From: Dolosicoccus paucivorans
GTDB lineage: Bacteria > Bacillota > Bacilli > Lactobacillales > Aerococcaceae
Assembly: GCF_900100125.1 (NCBI RefSeq)
Contig: NZ_FNEL01000002.1
Location: 1-64,000 of the forward strand
Direction of reading: 5' to 3'
DNA: 64,000 bases
The notes beneath the pieces were generated by a model that saw only the letters and a program-made list of their open reading frames with translations, made no database searches and was not told where the DNA came from. Below are positions 26,259 to 34,188 of the stretch, piece by piece. Within the stretch, counting starts at the first letter, position 1. Every line of letters begins with the position of its first letter. The position numbers were made by a program, and so were the translations under genes.

Positions 26259-27983
26259 TTGAAGCTCATTTGGCAATATTTAAAAAAGCATCCTCAATTA
26301 TTGTTCCTTGATTTATTTGGGGCCATGATGTTTGTGGTTGTTAACTTAGGATTACCGACCATTCTATCCTTTATTATCGACCAAGCGATTGTGCCAAAAG
26401 ATATTCCAAGACTTTATTATTGGCTTATCGTGATGGGGGTCGTCATTATTTTAGGAATGTTAGGACGAATTGTTTTAATATATGCCGCATCTAAGTTGAC
26501 AACGACAATGGTTAAAGATATTCGAAACGACTTATTCGATAAAATTCAACAATTCTCCCATCAAGAATACGAAACAATTGGTGTTTCTTCTTTAGTCACA
26601 CGTGTAACCAGTGATGCGTTTGTCTTAATGCAGTTTACTGACCAAATGTTACGAGTTGGAATGATTACACCCATTATGATGATCTCAAGTTTAATTGCGG
26701 TTTTAATGACCAACCGTTCGCTGGCGTGGATTATTCTTTTAGCTATGCCATTTGTCGGTTTAGCGGTCTTTGTTATCGCACGAAAATCTCACCCTCTATC
26801 TCAAAAACAACAAAGTAATTTAGATTTGCTTAACCAATATGGTCGAGAGAATTTAACGGGACTTCGAGTGATTCGAGCATTTGCTAGAGAAGAATATCAA
26901 GAACATAAATTTGATGAAGCTAACCAGTCCTACGCAGGGGTTTCTTCCCGTTTATTTAAACTAATGGGAACGGCTCTTCCGGCCTTTTTACACATTTTCT
27001 TTTGGATGTTAATTGCGATTATTTGGTTTGCTTTAAAACCACTTGCTGATGGCACATTATTAGTCGGAAACTTAGTTGCTTTTGTCCAATATAGTTTCCA
27101 TGCACTATTTTCCTTTATGTTATTAGCTAACTTATTTATTATTTATCCGAAAACTTCGGTCTCGGCAGAGCGTCTTCAAGAAATTTTTGATATGCCGATT
27201 TCGATTGATATGAACGAATCAGGAATTAAAGAAACTCAAACTCAAGGTTACTTAGAGTTTGATAATGTGACTTTTGCTTATCCGGGAGAAACAGAAAATC
27301 CGGTATTAGAAAATATTAACTTTAAAGCAAAACCTGGAGAAATTGTCGCCTTTATAGGAAGTACTGGAAGTGGTAAATCTACTTTAGTTCAATTAATTCC
27401 GCGCTTTTATGACGTCACCTTAGGACGAATTATTTTAGACGAGGTGGATTTACGCGACTATAACTTGAAAGCATTACGTCGTAAAATTGGTTTCGTTCCT
27501 CAAAAGTCCTTGCTGTTTACAGGAACCATTGGTGACAATTTACGTTTTGGTAAATACAATGCTGAAGAACGTGAATTAGAACATGCTTCAGATATTTCTC
27601 AATCGCGAGACTTTATCGAAAAAAGTCAAAAACGATTCCAAACTTACTTGGAAGAAAGTGGCGGTAACTTATCTGGAGGACAGCGCCAACGTTTATCTAT
27701 CGCCCGCGCTTTAGTTAAAAAGCCAGCTGTTTATATATTTGATGATAGCTTCTCTGCTTTAGACTATCAAACGGACAAGCAATTGCGTCGTCGCTTAAAA
27801 GAAGTGACTCACGATGCGACTGTTTTAATTGTCGCTCAGCGGGTAACAAGTATTATGAATGCTGATCAAATTATTGTTTTAGATAAAGGGAAAATTGTCG
27901 GGCGAGGAACCCATGAAGAGCTCATGGCCTCCAATGAAATTTACCAAGAAATTGCTTATTCCCAAATAAAAGAAGAAGAATAG
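26259..27983 (+). CDS. Heterodimeric ABC exporter subunit with degenerate catalytic residues
   Basis: 574 residues from TTG 26259, which follows AAAGGAGGT. Six transmembrane helices (to about 300) precede a nucleotide-binding domain with Walker A GSTGSGKST and signature LSGGQ. Walker B reads 'VYIFDDSFS', with Asp in place of the catalytic Glu, and the H-loop reads AQR, with Gln for His. These changes are characteristic of the degenerate half of EfrAB/LmrCD/BmrCD-type multidrug exporters. The partner follows 15 bases downstream. Substrates cannot be predicted. Confidence 0.88.
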   Translation: MKLIWQYLKKHPQLLFLDLFGAMMFVVVNLGLPTILSFIIDQAIVPKDIPRLYYWLIVMGVVIILGMLGRIVLIYAASKLTTTMVKDIRNDLFDKIQQFSHQEYETIGVSSLVTRVTSDAFVLMQFTDQMLRVGMITPIMMISSLIAVLMTNRSLAWIILLAMPFVGLAVFVIARKSHPLSQKQQSNLDLLNQYGRENLTGLRVIRAFAREEYQEHKFDEANQSYAGVSSRLFKLMGTALPAFLHIFFWMLIAIIWFALKPLADGTLLVGNLVAFVQYSFHALFSFMLLANLFIIYPKTSVSAERLQEIFDMPISIDMNESGIKETQTQGYLEFDNVTFAYPGETENPVLENINFKAKPGEIVAFIGSTGSGKSTLVQLIPRFYDVTLGRIILDEVDLRDYNLKALRRKIGFVPQKSLLFTGTIGDNLRFGKYNAEERELEHASDISQSRDFIEKSQKRFQTYLEESGGNLSGGQRQRLSIARALVKKPAVYIFDDSFSALDYQTDKQLRRRLKEVTHDATVLIVAQRVTSIMNADQIIVLDKGKIVGRGTHEELMASNEIYQEIAYSQIKEEE

Positions 27984-27998
27984 AAAGGAGGCTACTCA

Positions 27999-29783
27999 AT
28001 GGAAGTTACACAAAGTGCACCTAAAGAAACTAATTTTGTTCGCAAGTTATGGAGCTTTATGCATCGCTACCGCGGCTCTTTATATTTAGCTATTTTGTTT
28101 GTGGCGATTAATGCGATTCTTTCCGTTTTAGAGCCTTTTATTCTAGGTCTTATTATTACGGAAATCACTGAAAACGTTCTTGCTATTGCTAGAGATATTC
28201 CTGGAGCTAGTATTAATTATCCTAAAATTACTTGGCTTTTAGTTATTTATTTCATTCGAAGCGTTGTCGTTCAAGTGGCACTTTACAGCCAAAACTTCTT
28301 TATAACGAATGCGGTCCAATCAACCGTTCAAGACATTCGAAAAGCTTTAAGTCATAAATTAAATCAATTACCCGTCAGTTATGTTGACCGTCACCAGTTC
28401 GGAGACTTGTTAGGACGTTTAACGAATGACGTGGAAGCTGTATCCAATGCGATGCAACAAAGTCTACTTCAAGTAGTCGAAGCGATCTTAAAACTCACTT
28501 TTGTTGTTGCTTTTATGCTTTATTTAAACGTCACATTAGCCATTATTTTAACGGTTACGATTCCGCTATGCTATTTTGTAGCGAATTATTTAGTTAAAAA
28601 GTCTCAACCTTACTTTAATAAACAACAAAATATTTTAGGCGATTTAAATGGCTATATTCAAGAAAACTTTTCCGGCTTTACAGTTGTTAAACTGTATTCA
28701 AGAGAAGCAGCCGCAAGTCATGAATTTCGCCAAATTACAAAAGAATTGGCAGAGGTGGGCTTTAAATCCAGCTTTATTTCTGCTCTAATGTTACCTTTAG
28801 TCGGTGTTATTTCTCATGGAAGTTACTTAGTGGTCGCTTTTGTAGGAAGTTTACAAGTCATTGCGGGTACTTTAACCATCGGTAACTTACAAGCTTTTTC
28901 TGAATATGTTTGGCAAATTAACCAACCGATTCAAATTTTAACTCAGCTATCAGGTATGATTCAAACAGCTAAAGCAGCAACGGATCGTATTTTTGAAGTG
29001 TTAGAAGGACCAGAGGAAGTAGACGAAGCAACGATTAAATTAGAAAAACCTTTAACAGGTCAAGTTACTTTCGATCAAGTATCTTTTTCTTATACGCCTG
29101 AACAAGAATTAATTCGCGACTTTACAGTGGACGTAAAGCCCGGTGAAATGGTAGCTATTGTAGGACCGACTGGTGCTGGTAAGACAACGATGATTAACTT
29201 ACTAATGCGCTTTTATGATGTGGATGAAGGAGCTATCCGGGTGGATGGGATGGATGTCCGCGATTTATCTCGTCAAGAGTACCGTCAAAATTTTGGTATG
29301 GTATTACAAGATACATGGTTATTTGAAGGTACTGTCAAAGAAAACTTACGCTTTGGTAATTTAGAAGCAACGGATGAAGAGATTGTCGAAGCGGCAAAAG
29401 CTGCCAATGTTGATCATTTTATTCGTACCCTTCCTGGAGGATACAATATGATGATGAACCAAGAATCATCAAATATCTCTCAAGGTCAAAAACAACTCTT
29501 TACGATCGCAAGAGCTTTGTTGTCGGATCCTAAAATTTTAATTTTAGATGAAGCGACAAGTTCTGTTGATACGCGTTTAGAGCTTTTAATTCAAAAAGCG
29601 ATGAATCGCTTAATGGAAGGACGAACTAGTTTTGTCATTGCCCACCGCTTATCAACGATTCAAGAAGCAGATAAAATTATTGTGATGAAAGATGGCCAAA
29701 TTATTGAAATTGGTGACCATGAAAGCTTATTAGAAAAAGAAGGTTTCTACGCGAATCTATATCACAGTCAATTTGAAGAGTAA
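27999..29783 (+). CDS. Heterodimeric ABC exporter subunit with consensus catalytic residues
   Basis: 594 residues with N-terminal transmembrane domain (to about 330) and nucleotide-binding domain. Walker A is GPTGAGKTT, Walker B ends 'ILDEATSS' with the catalytic Glu, and the H-loop His is present (IAHRLST). The signature is altered to ISQGQ. Combined with the Asp/Gln changes in the other subunit, this makes one degenerate and one competent ATP site, as in LmrCD, EfrAB and BmrCD. ATG 27999 follows AAAGGAGG. It may export drugs, peptides or lipids. Confidence 0.9.
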   Translation: MEVTQSAPKETNFVRKLWSFMHRYRGSLYLAILFVAINAILSVLEPFILGLIITEITENVLAIARDIPGASINYPKITWLLVIYFIRSVVVQVALYSQNFFITNAVQSTVQDIRKALSHKLNQLPVSYVDRHQFGDLLGRLTNDVEAVSNAMQQSLLQVVEAILKLTFVVAFMLYLNVTLAIILTVTIPLCYFVANYLVKKSQPYFNKQQNILGDLNGYIQENFSGFTVVKLYSREAAASHEFRQITKELAEVGFKSSFISALMLPLVGVISHGSYLVVAFVGSLQVIAGTLTIGNLQAFSEYVWQINQPIQILTQLSGMIQTAKAATDRIFEVLEGPEEVDEATIKLEKPLTGQVTFDQVSFSYTPEQELIRDFTVDVKPGEMVAIVGPTGAGKTTMINLLMRFYDVDEGAIRVDGMDVRDLSRQEYRQNFGMVLQDTWLFEGTVKENLRFGNLEATDEEIVEAAKAANVDHFIRTLPGGYNMMMNQESSNISQGQKQLFTIARALLSDPKILILDEATSSVDTRLELLIQKAMNRLMEGRTSFVIAHRLSTIQEADKIIVMKDGQIIEIGDHESLLEKEGFYANLYHSQFEE

Positions 29784-29788
29784 ATTTT

Positions 29789-29831
29789 AATCCCCTGGTG
29801 AACTTTTTTAGTTCATCAGGGGATTTTTTAT
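29789..29831. terminator. Terminator between ABC exporter and Mga-like gene
   Basis: AATCCCCTGGTGAAC (29789-29803) pairs with GTTCATCAGGGGATT (29811-29825) with one G-U pair, then T6 on the plus strand. It ends the exporter operon and may also act for the convergent gene. Confidence 0.88.
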
Positions 29832-31342
29832 TTCTCTCGTTGGCAAGCGAGGGGATCTTCACCAAAATTCAATTGATGAATCAACTTTGAAAAGTTTGCA
29901 TAATCAACAAAAGAAGGTAACTCTTCTGTAGCACACATCACTTTGCCGTCAATGGGAGGAATATAAAAATTGCTGACTACAATATCAATATCCATTTTTT
30001 CAATTTTATCGATATCGATAATGGCGTCTGTATATACGGTTGTTTGGATGCGATGGGAAAAGTTTAAAGCGATATAATCTTTAATCATTTTGGCGTGTTG
30101 TAGACTATTTCTAGAAATAATTAAAACCTTAATACTTCTTAATTTTTCACCTAAGCGCAACATTAACCCTTTCCACGTTACAAATAAAACCATCGTTAAA
30201 TCATCGATGATATGAGAGTTATTTTCCGATTTATAAGGCATCATCTCTACGTAAGTCGCTAGACCTTCTTGAATCGTTTGATAAAACTTTGGGTACATGG
30301 TTTTCACACTTTGGTTGAAACAAAAAGAAGGCTCATAAGCAATTCCTTTATTACCGATTTCTAGAAAAGAGTGATAGCTTGCAACATGAAGTGCATCGAT
30401 AATTTCTGTACGATTAGGAATTTCAAGATCAAAATTACTTTCAATCTTTTCAAAGAAATGAAACAAGTAAGTTTGAGGCCCAATCATATCTGGAAGTTGT
30501 TCAAAAATATTAAGGATATCCTTTTGAGATAAGAAATAACACGTATTGGCGATCGGACCTAAAAATTGAGTCACAAAAGAGATACTGTAAGGTACGCCTA
30601 AGTCTTTTTCAATAATATTTTTGAGTTTCTTTTTTCGCTCAGCACTCATCGTTTCAACGAACCGTTTAGCACCCTCGTCGTTCATTTGAGCAAAGAAACC
30701 TTGTTTAAAGCGCATTAAATTGATCAGTAAACTGAGCTTTAACGTTCGATAACTTCCTACATTGATCTGTGTTTCAAAGTGGTCTAAATACACTTGCGCA
30801 ATTTGATCAAAAGGTGCTTCAGCAATGAAGTCAGGCCAAAAGAGAGGAGGATACAGTTCGATAAATAATCTTAAAAATAAATTACGAACGTTTTTCTCGT
30901 CTCCTAAAACTTGGTAAGGGTTAGTTTCAATTTGGACATCATACTCTTTGAGTATGGCGTTGATTTCTTTTACGCGTCGATATAGTGTGGATGGACTAAT
31001 ATGAAGCTCTTCTGCTAATTCTAAGTCGTTTAAATTAGGATTTCTAAAAATAATCATTCCTAATTCAACCACTTCTAAATCACGAAGAAAAAGGCGATGA
31101 ATATCTTGCAAGTTATAATTAATTGGAAGTTGCATGTCGATCGTCTCTTTATGAAGAGTAATCGTCATTCCTTTAAAGCGCGCTTGGATGTCTTTTAATG
31201 TCTCTTTAAAAACCGTCTCTGAAATAGAAAACTCTTCAAAAACTTCCGCACAAGGAATTGGATGATGTTTCCCCACTAAATAAGTAATCATATCTAATTG
31301 TCTTAATTCAGTTGTGGATAATAATGATTCTAAAAATTTCAT
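29828..31342 (-). CDS. Mga-family helix-turn-helix transcriptional regulator
   Basis: 504 residues. An N-terminal HTH region is followed by a second HTH at about 105-140 ('NDLELAEELHISPSTLYRRVKEIN'), then PRD-like helical regions and a C-terminal EIIB-like segment, the layout of Mga/AtxA regulators. Mga-type proteins link sugar phosphotransferase status to surface or virulence gene expression. The targets here are unknown. The ATG follows AAAGGA. A 526-base stretch without protein genes lies upstream, which could contain its promoter and a regulatory RNA. Confidence 0.8.
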   Translation of the reverse strand: MKFLESLLSTTELRQLDMITYLVGKHHPIPCAEVFEEFSISETVFKETLKDIQARFKGMTITLHKETIDMQLPINYNLQDIHRLFLRDLEVVELGMIIFRNPNLNDLELAEELHISPSTLYRRVKEINAILKEYDVQIETNPYQVLGDEKNVRNLFLRLFIELYPPLFWPDFIAEAPFDQIAQVYLDHFETQINVGSYRTLKLSLLINLMRFKQGFFAQMNDEGAKRFVETMSAERKKKLKNIIEKDLGVPYSISFVTQFLGPIANTCYFLSQKDILNIFEQLPDMIGPQTYLFHFFEKIESNFDLEIPNRTEIIDALHVASYHSFLEIGNKGIAYEPSFCFNQSVKTMYPKFYQTIQEGLATYVEMMPYKSENNSHIIDDLTMVLFVTWKGLMLRLGEKLRSIKVLIISRNSLQHAKMIKDYIALNFSHRIQTTVYTDAIIDIDKIEKMDIDIVVSNFYIPPIDGKVMCATEELPSFVDYANFSKLIHQLNFGEDPLACQREK

Positions 31343-31714
31343 TTTACAATTCCTTTCATTTGTAATAAGACTGTTCTTTTAATTTGAAATAACGAACAAA
31401 TGGAAGATAAAAAAGTATGGCGTTAAATAAGATTGATTATTGAAAGAACCTAAGTCATCGGTTGTATGAAACTATATATTACTTACGTTTTTTATACAAG
31501 CGAGATCGTTGAACGTATGAGTAAAGGCGAATTATGAGTTGATCAACTGGTCACTTTAAAGGGTTCATCCAAAGCTTATTTTAGAGAACTCCTTTTTAAA
31601 GTGAGAGATGAATAAATCTTATTCAAATAGACCGCTATTCAAAAAGGAGTCATCGGTCGATTGAAATTGAAAAGAAATTTTCTTGTAGACACTTTATACT
31701 ATCTAGTGTAATGG

Positions 31715-31802
31715 TTATTAGATGTTTTGGAGATAGTTTAGTAGAAAATCGAAAAACATTCTAATAAAAATCCCAATCACTTGAGGTGGTTGGGATTTTT
31801 TG
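31715..31802 (+). ncRNA. Candidate two-hairpin small RNA
   Basis: TTATTAGATGTTTT (31715-31728) pairs with AAAACATTCTAATAA (31753-31767), a 14-bp stem with one bulged base. It is followed directly by a strong intrinsic terminator: ATCCCAATCAC (31770-31780) with GTGGTTGGGAT (31786-31796), then a T run. A possible promoter TTGTAG-18-TGTAAT lies at 31683-31712. The start predicted from this -10 falls inside the first stem, so an alternative -10 (TATACT, 31695-31700) may be used. No coding frame is needed to explain the terminator on the plus strand. Confidence 0.4.
31766..31802 (+). terminator. Intrinsic terminator of the small-RNA candidate
   Basis: AAAAATCCCAATCAC pairs with GTGGTTGGGATTTTT with one mismatch, giving a symmetrical A/T-flanked stem that could act on both strands. 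Confidence 0.85.
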
Positions 31803-31830
31803 TTTTCATATCAACGGTTATTGACGAAAT

Positions 31831-31861
31831 AAAAAGACTACCGATCAAAAAGATAGTAGTC
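31831..31861 (-). terminator. spxH terminator
   Basis: GACTAC (31836-31841) pairs with GTAGTC (31856-31861), extended by ATC/GAT. On the minus strand the stem is followed by T5. Confidence 0.72.
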
Positions 31862-31868
31862 GTTAGAG

Positions 31869-32546
31869 TTAATGGTGAACGATGCGAAGACGTGGTTGAT
31901 GTTTACGCTTCGTTGAGTAGCGATTTTGTTCGATAATCAATCGAAGTTGACGTAAAATATTTTCTTTAGTTAGATCTTGGGTTAAGATCACGCCGTGACC
32001 ACTGAGGCTGTGCTCAAAAATAACTAGGGAGGGGGTGTGCTCAATGCCCATTTCCATCGCAATTTTTTGATCTCGTAAATAAATGCGTTTAACTAAGTCG
32101 GATTGGTAATCACTCATAAAGACATCGAGCTCTAAACCAACTTTTTTTGCGACTTCATAAGGAACTTGATGATTAAATAGTCGATAATCTCCCTTAGTCA
32201 TTTCTTGCATCGCTAGCATGTATTGATGTCCCGAACGTTTTCCTTGAAAACAGGCAGCTTTATAAGAAAGGGCTGCTTGATAAATTTTTTGAAAAATATC
32301 ATTGCGACAATCTAATGATGAACAGGGAATGTTTTGTGACTGAATAAAGTCTGTGACTGTTTTTTGATTATGATAACAAATAATATGCAAATCAACAGGA
32401 TTACACATCGTTTGACTCAATCGCATAACTTCCGTTTCAAAACGATAACAATCCGGTTGAAGTGGATTAACAAATAAATAAAATTCAAAGATAGACGGTT
32501 TACCATTAGCGTGGTACCGAATGCGATAATTCCTTTCGGTTACCAT
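31869..32546 (-). CDS. spxH: ClpXP adaptor SpxH (YjbH), DsbA-like
   Basis: 225 residues of the YjbH/DsbA-like family. The region corresponding to the CxxC active site reads 'FVNPLQPDCY', so only the second Cys is kept. 'HTPSLVIF' is the cis-Pro loop. In B. subtilis this protein brings Spx to ClpXP. The start is ATG 32546, nine bases after AGGGGGA; a TTG two codons earlier is too close to that site. It is followed by its terminator and preceded on the same strand by the CYTH gene, as in B. subtilis (yjbH-yjbK). Confidence 0.85.
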   Translation of the reverse strand: MVTERNYRIRYHANGKPSIFEFYLFVNPLQPDCYRFETEVMRLSQTMCNPVDLHIICYHNQKTVTDFIQSQNIPCSSLDCRNDIFQKIYQAALSYKAACFQGKRSGHQYMLAMQEMTKGDYRLFNHQVPYEVAKKVGLELDVFMSDYQSDLVKRIYLRDQKIAMEMGIEHTPSLVIFEHSLSGHGVILTQDLTKENILRQLRLIIEQNRYSTKRKHQPRLRIVHH

Positions 32547-32606
32547 GAGCAATATTCCCCCTTTTTAGGTACGAATGTAACGAGAGCTATCTGTAGATTA
32601 GATCAC

Positions 32607-33188
32607 TTAAATAGAGCGTTTTGTCGCTTGAGCAACACGAGCGATTTTTTTAGGAGCGGGTTCGTTAGGGATATTAAACTGTTCTAACAGTTGATTAAAG
32701 AAGATCAGGCCTTCTTTTAAGTTTGTCATCTCTAACTCCATTTCATAGTCGGTTATATTTGCATACTGACTTTTGTCCAGAGCAATATCCCCATAAGGTG
32801 TTGCGATCCAATAACGATAGGTTTCAATTTGATACGTTTTATGTAAAGTTGAAAGATCAATATGATGATCCTTGAAAAAACTCTGCAGTGCTTCTAAATG
32901 AATCCATTGTGGTTCAATCGTTGAAGGAGCAGGTTGAATCGGTTGATTGTTAGATTGATTAATTTCTAGTGCATCATATTGATTAAGAGATTGTTTCAAA
33001 GTCCATTCGCTTGTAGTCTTAAAGTTTCTTAGACGAAAGGCACTTCGTAAATCTTTTAATGTGCTATTTACTGTATCATAATAGGTGTTTTCTTGGTATA
33101 AAAAAGACTCGTCCTCGACATTGAAATATTGCTTTAGCTGAGTAAATTGTTGAAGTGTCAGTAAAACTTTAGCTTCAGTTTCAATCAA
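32607..33188 (-). CDS. CYTH domain protein (YjbK-like)
   Basis: 193 residues. The CYTH signature ExExK appears at the N-terminus as ETEAK, with further charged beta-strand motifs ('YYDTVNSTL', 'AFRLRNFKTTSEWTLKQ'). These triphosphate-tunnel enzymes act on inorganic triphosphate or related substrates; the role of the Firmicutes YjbK group is unsettled. The start is TTG 33188 after AAGGAGGGAG. It is divergent from nadK. The (p)ppGpp synthetase relQ (yjbM), usually found between them, is absent. Confidence 0.85.
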   Translation of the reverse strand: MIETEAKVLLTLQQFTQLKQYFNVEDESFLYQENTYYDTVNSTLKDLRSAFRLRNFKTTSEWTLKQSLNQYDALEINQSNNQPIQPAPSTIEPQWIHLEALQSFFKDHHIDLSTLHKTYQIETYRYWIATPYGDIALDKSQYANITDYEMELEMTNLKEGLIFFNQLLEQFNIPNEPAPKKIARVAQATKRSI

Positions 33189-33283
33189 ATGGGCTCCCTC
33201 CTTTAGTAAAATGACTGAATATAAGCGCTGTCACTTTAATTATATGAAGAGGAAAGAACGAATTCAAATAAAGACACTTAATG

Positions 33284-33292
33284 TGCTAAAAT
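33284..33292 (+). promoter_or_regulatory. nadK extended -10 promoter
   Basis: TGCTAAAAT (33284-33292) fits the extended -10 form TGnTATAAT with one change, 35 bases before the nadK start. No convincing -35 is present. Confidence 0.45.
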
Positions 33293-33327
33293 AAGAATGA
33301 TGAACATTCACTTGAGGAGGAGAAAAG

Positions 33328-34176
33328 ATGTCTAAACGTGTTTTGATTTATGCGAACGACAGACCCCATTCACAAACAATAAAAAAAGAGCTAAAGGAAA
33401 AGTTATGCTTTGCTGAATTTGATTTAATTGAAGACGAAGCCAACAATCCCTTTATTACCCCTCCTGACTATATTATAACCATTGGTGGAGATGGAACGTT
33501 GTTAGGTGCCTTCCATACATTTGAAAAATGGATTCATTATTCTCACTTCGTAGGAATCCATACAGGACATTTAGGCTTTTATACGGATTGGCGTCCCGAT
33601 GAGCTCGATGAATTGATCGACTATCTTCATAACGATACGGGCGCTTTTGTTAGTTATCCGTTATTGCAAATTGAAATTAAAAATAACGACGAAACGGTTA
33701 AATGCGTCAAGGCGCTGAATGAACTTTCTTTACGCACGCTAGGAGGTACGATGGCTTGCGATATCTATATTCAGCATGAGTTTTTTGAAACCTTTAGAGG
33801 AGATGGCGTTTGTATTTCAACGCCAACGGGTTCTACTGGATTAAATAAATCTATCGGGGGAGCCGTCATTCACCCACGAGTCGATGCGATGCAATTAACA
33901 GAGATGGCTTCTATTAATAATCGTATTTATCGTACATTAAGTTCCCCAATGGTGATCGCTAAAGATGAAGTGGTCGAATTGGATCCGCGTTCTTTTGGTA
34001 AAGAAATTATTATTTTAGTTGATAACATACGGATTGATCCGGGCGCTTTTGATCGCATTAGCGTGCGCATTGCCAACGAGCGAATTCGTTTTGGAAAGTA
34101 TCGCCATACTCATTTTTGGGACCGGGTGGAAAATTCTTTCTTAGGTAATAAAAAAGAACAAGAAGAGACGAATTAA
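33328..34176 (+). CDS. nadK: NAD kinase
   Basis: 282 residues. GGDGT is at 53-57 and the second family motif 'ALNELSLR' and Gly-rich 'STPTGSTGLNKSIGGAV' follow. The enzyme phosphorylates NAD to NADP. ATG 33328 follows GAGGAGG. It starts an apparent operon with the pseudouridine synthase (12-base gap) and mgtE (1 base). Confidence 0.96.
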   Translation: MSKRVLIYANDRPHSQTIKKELKEKLCFAEFDLIEDEANNPFITPPDYIITIGGDGTLLGAFHTFEKWIHYSHFVGIHTGHLGFYTDWRPDELDELIDYLHNDTGAFVSYPLLQIEIKNNDETVKCVKALNELSLRTLGGTMACDIYIQHEFFETFRGDGVCISTPTGSTGLNKSIGGAVIHPRVDAMQLTEMASINNRIYRTLSSPMVIAKDEVVELDPRSFGKEIIILVDNIRIDPGAFDRISVRIANERIRFGKYRHTHFWDRVENSFLGNKKEQEETN

Positions 34177-34188
34177 GAGGCTTTTGAA

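Larger units (their letters stand above)
31343..31868. other. 526-base gap with alternative hairpins and a short-RNA candidate
   Basis: No convincing protein gene is present. TCACTTTAAA (31551-31560) pairs with TTTAAAGTGA (31595-31604). ACTCCTTTTT (31588-31597) could instead pair with AAAAAGGAGT (31641-31650), so the two foldings exclude each other. A 16-codon frame from TTG 31661 to 31711 has AAAGGAG upstream at 31643-31649. Beyond it lie the RNA candidate (31715-31802) and the spxH terminator (31831-31861). Confidence 0.5.
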
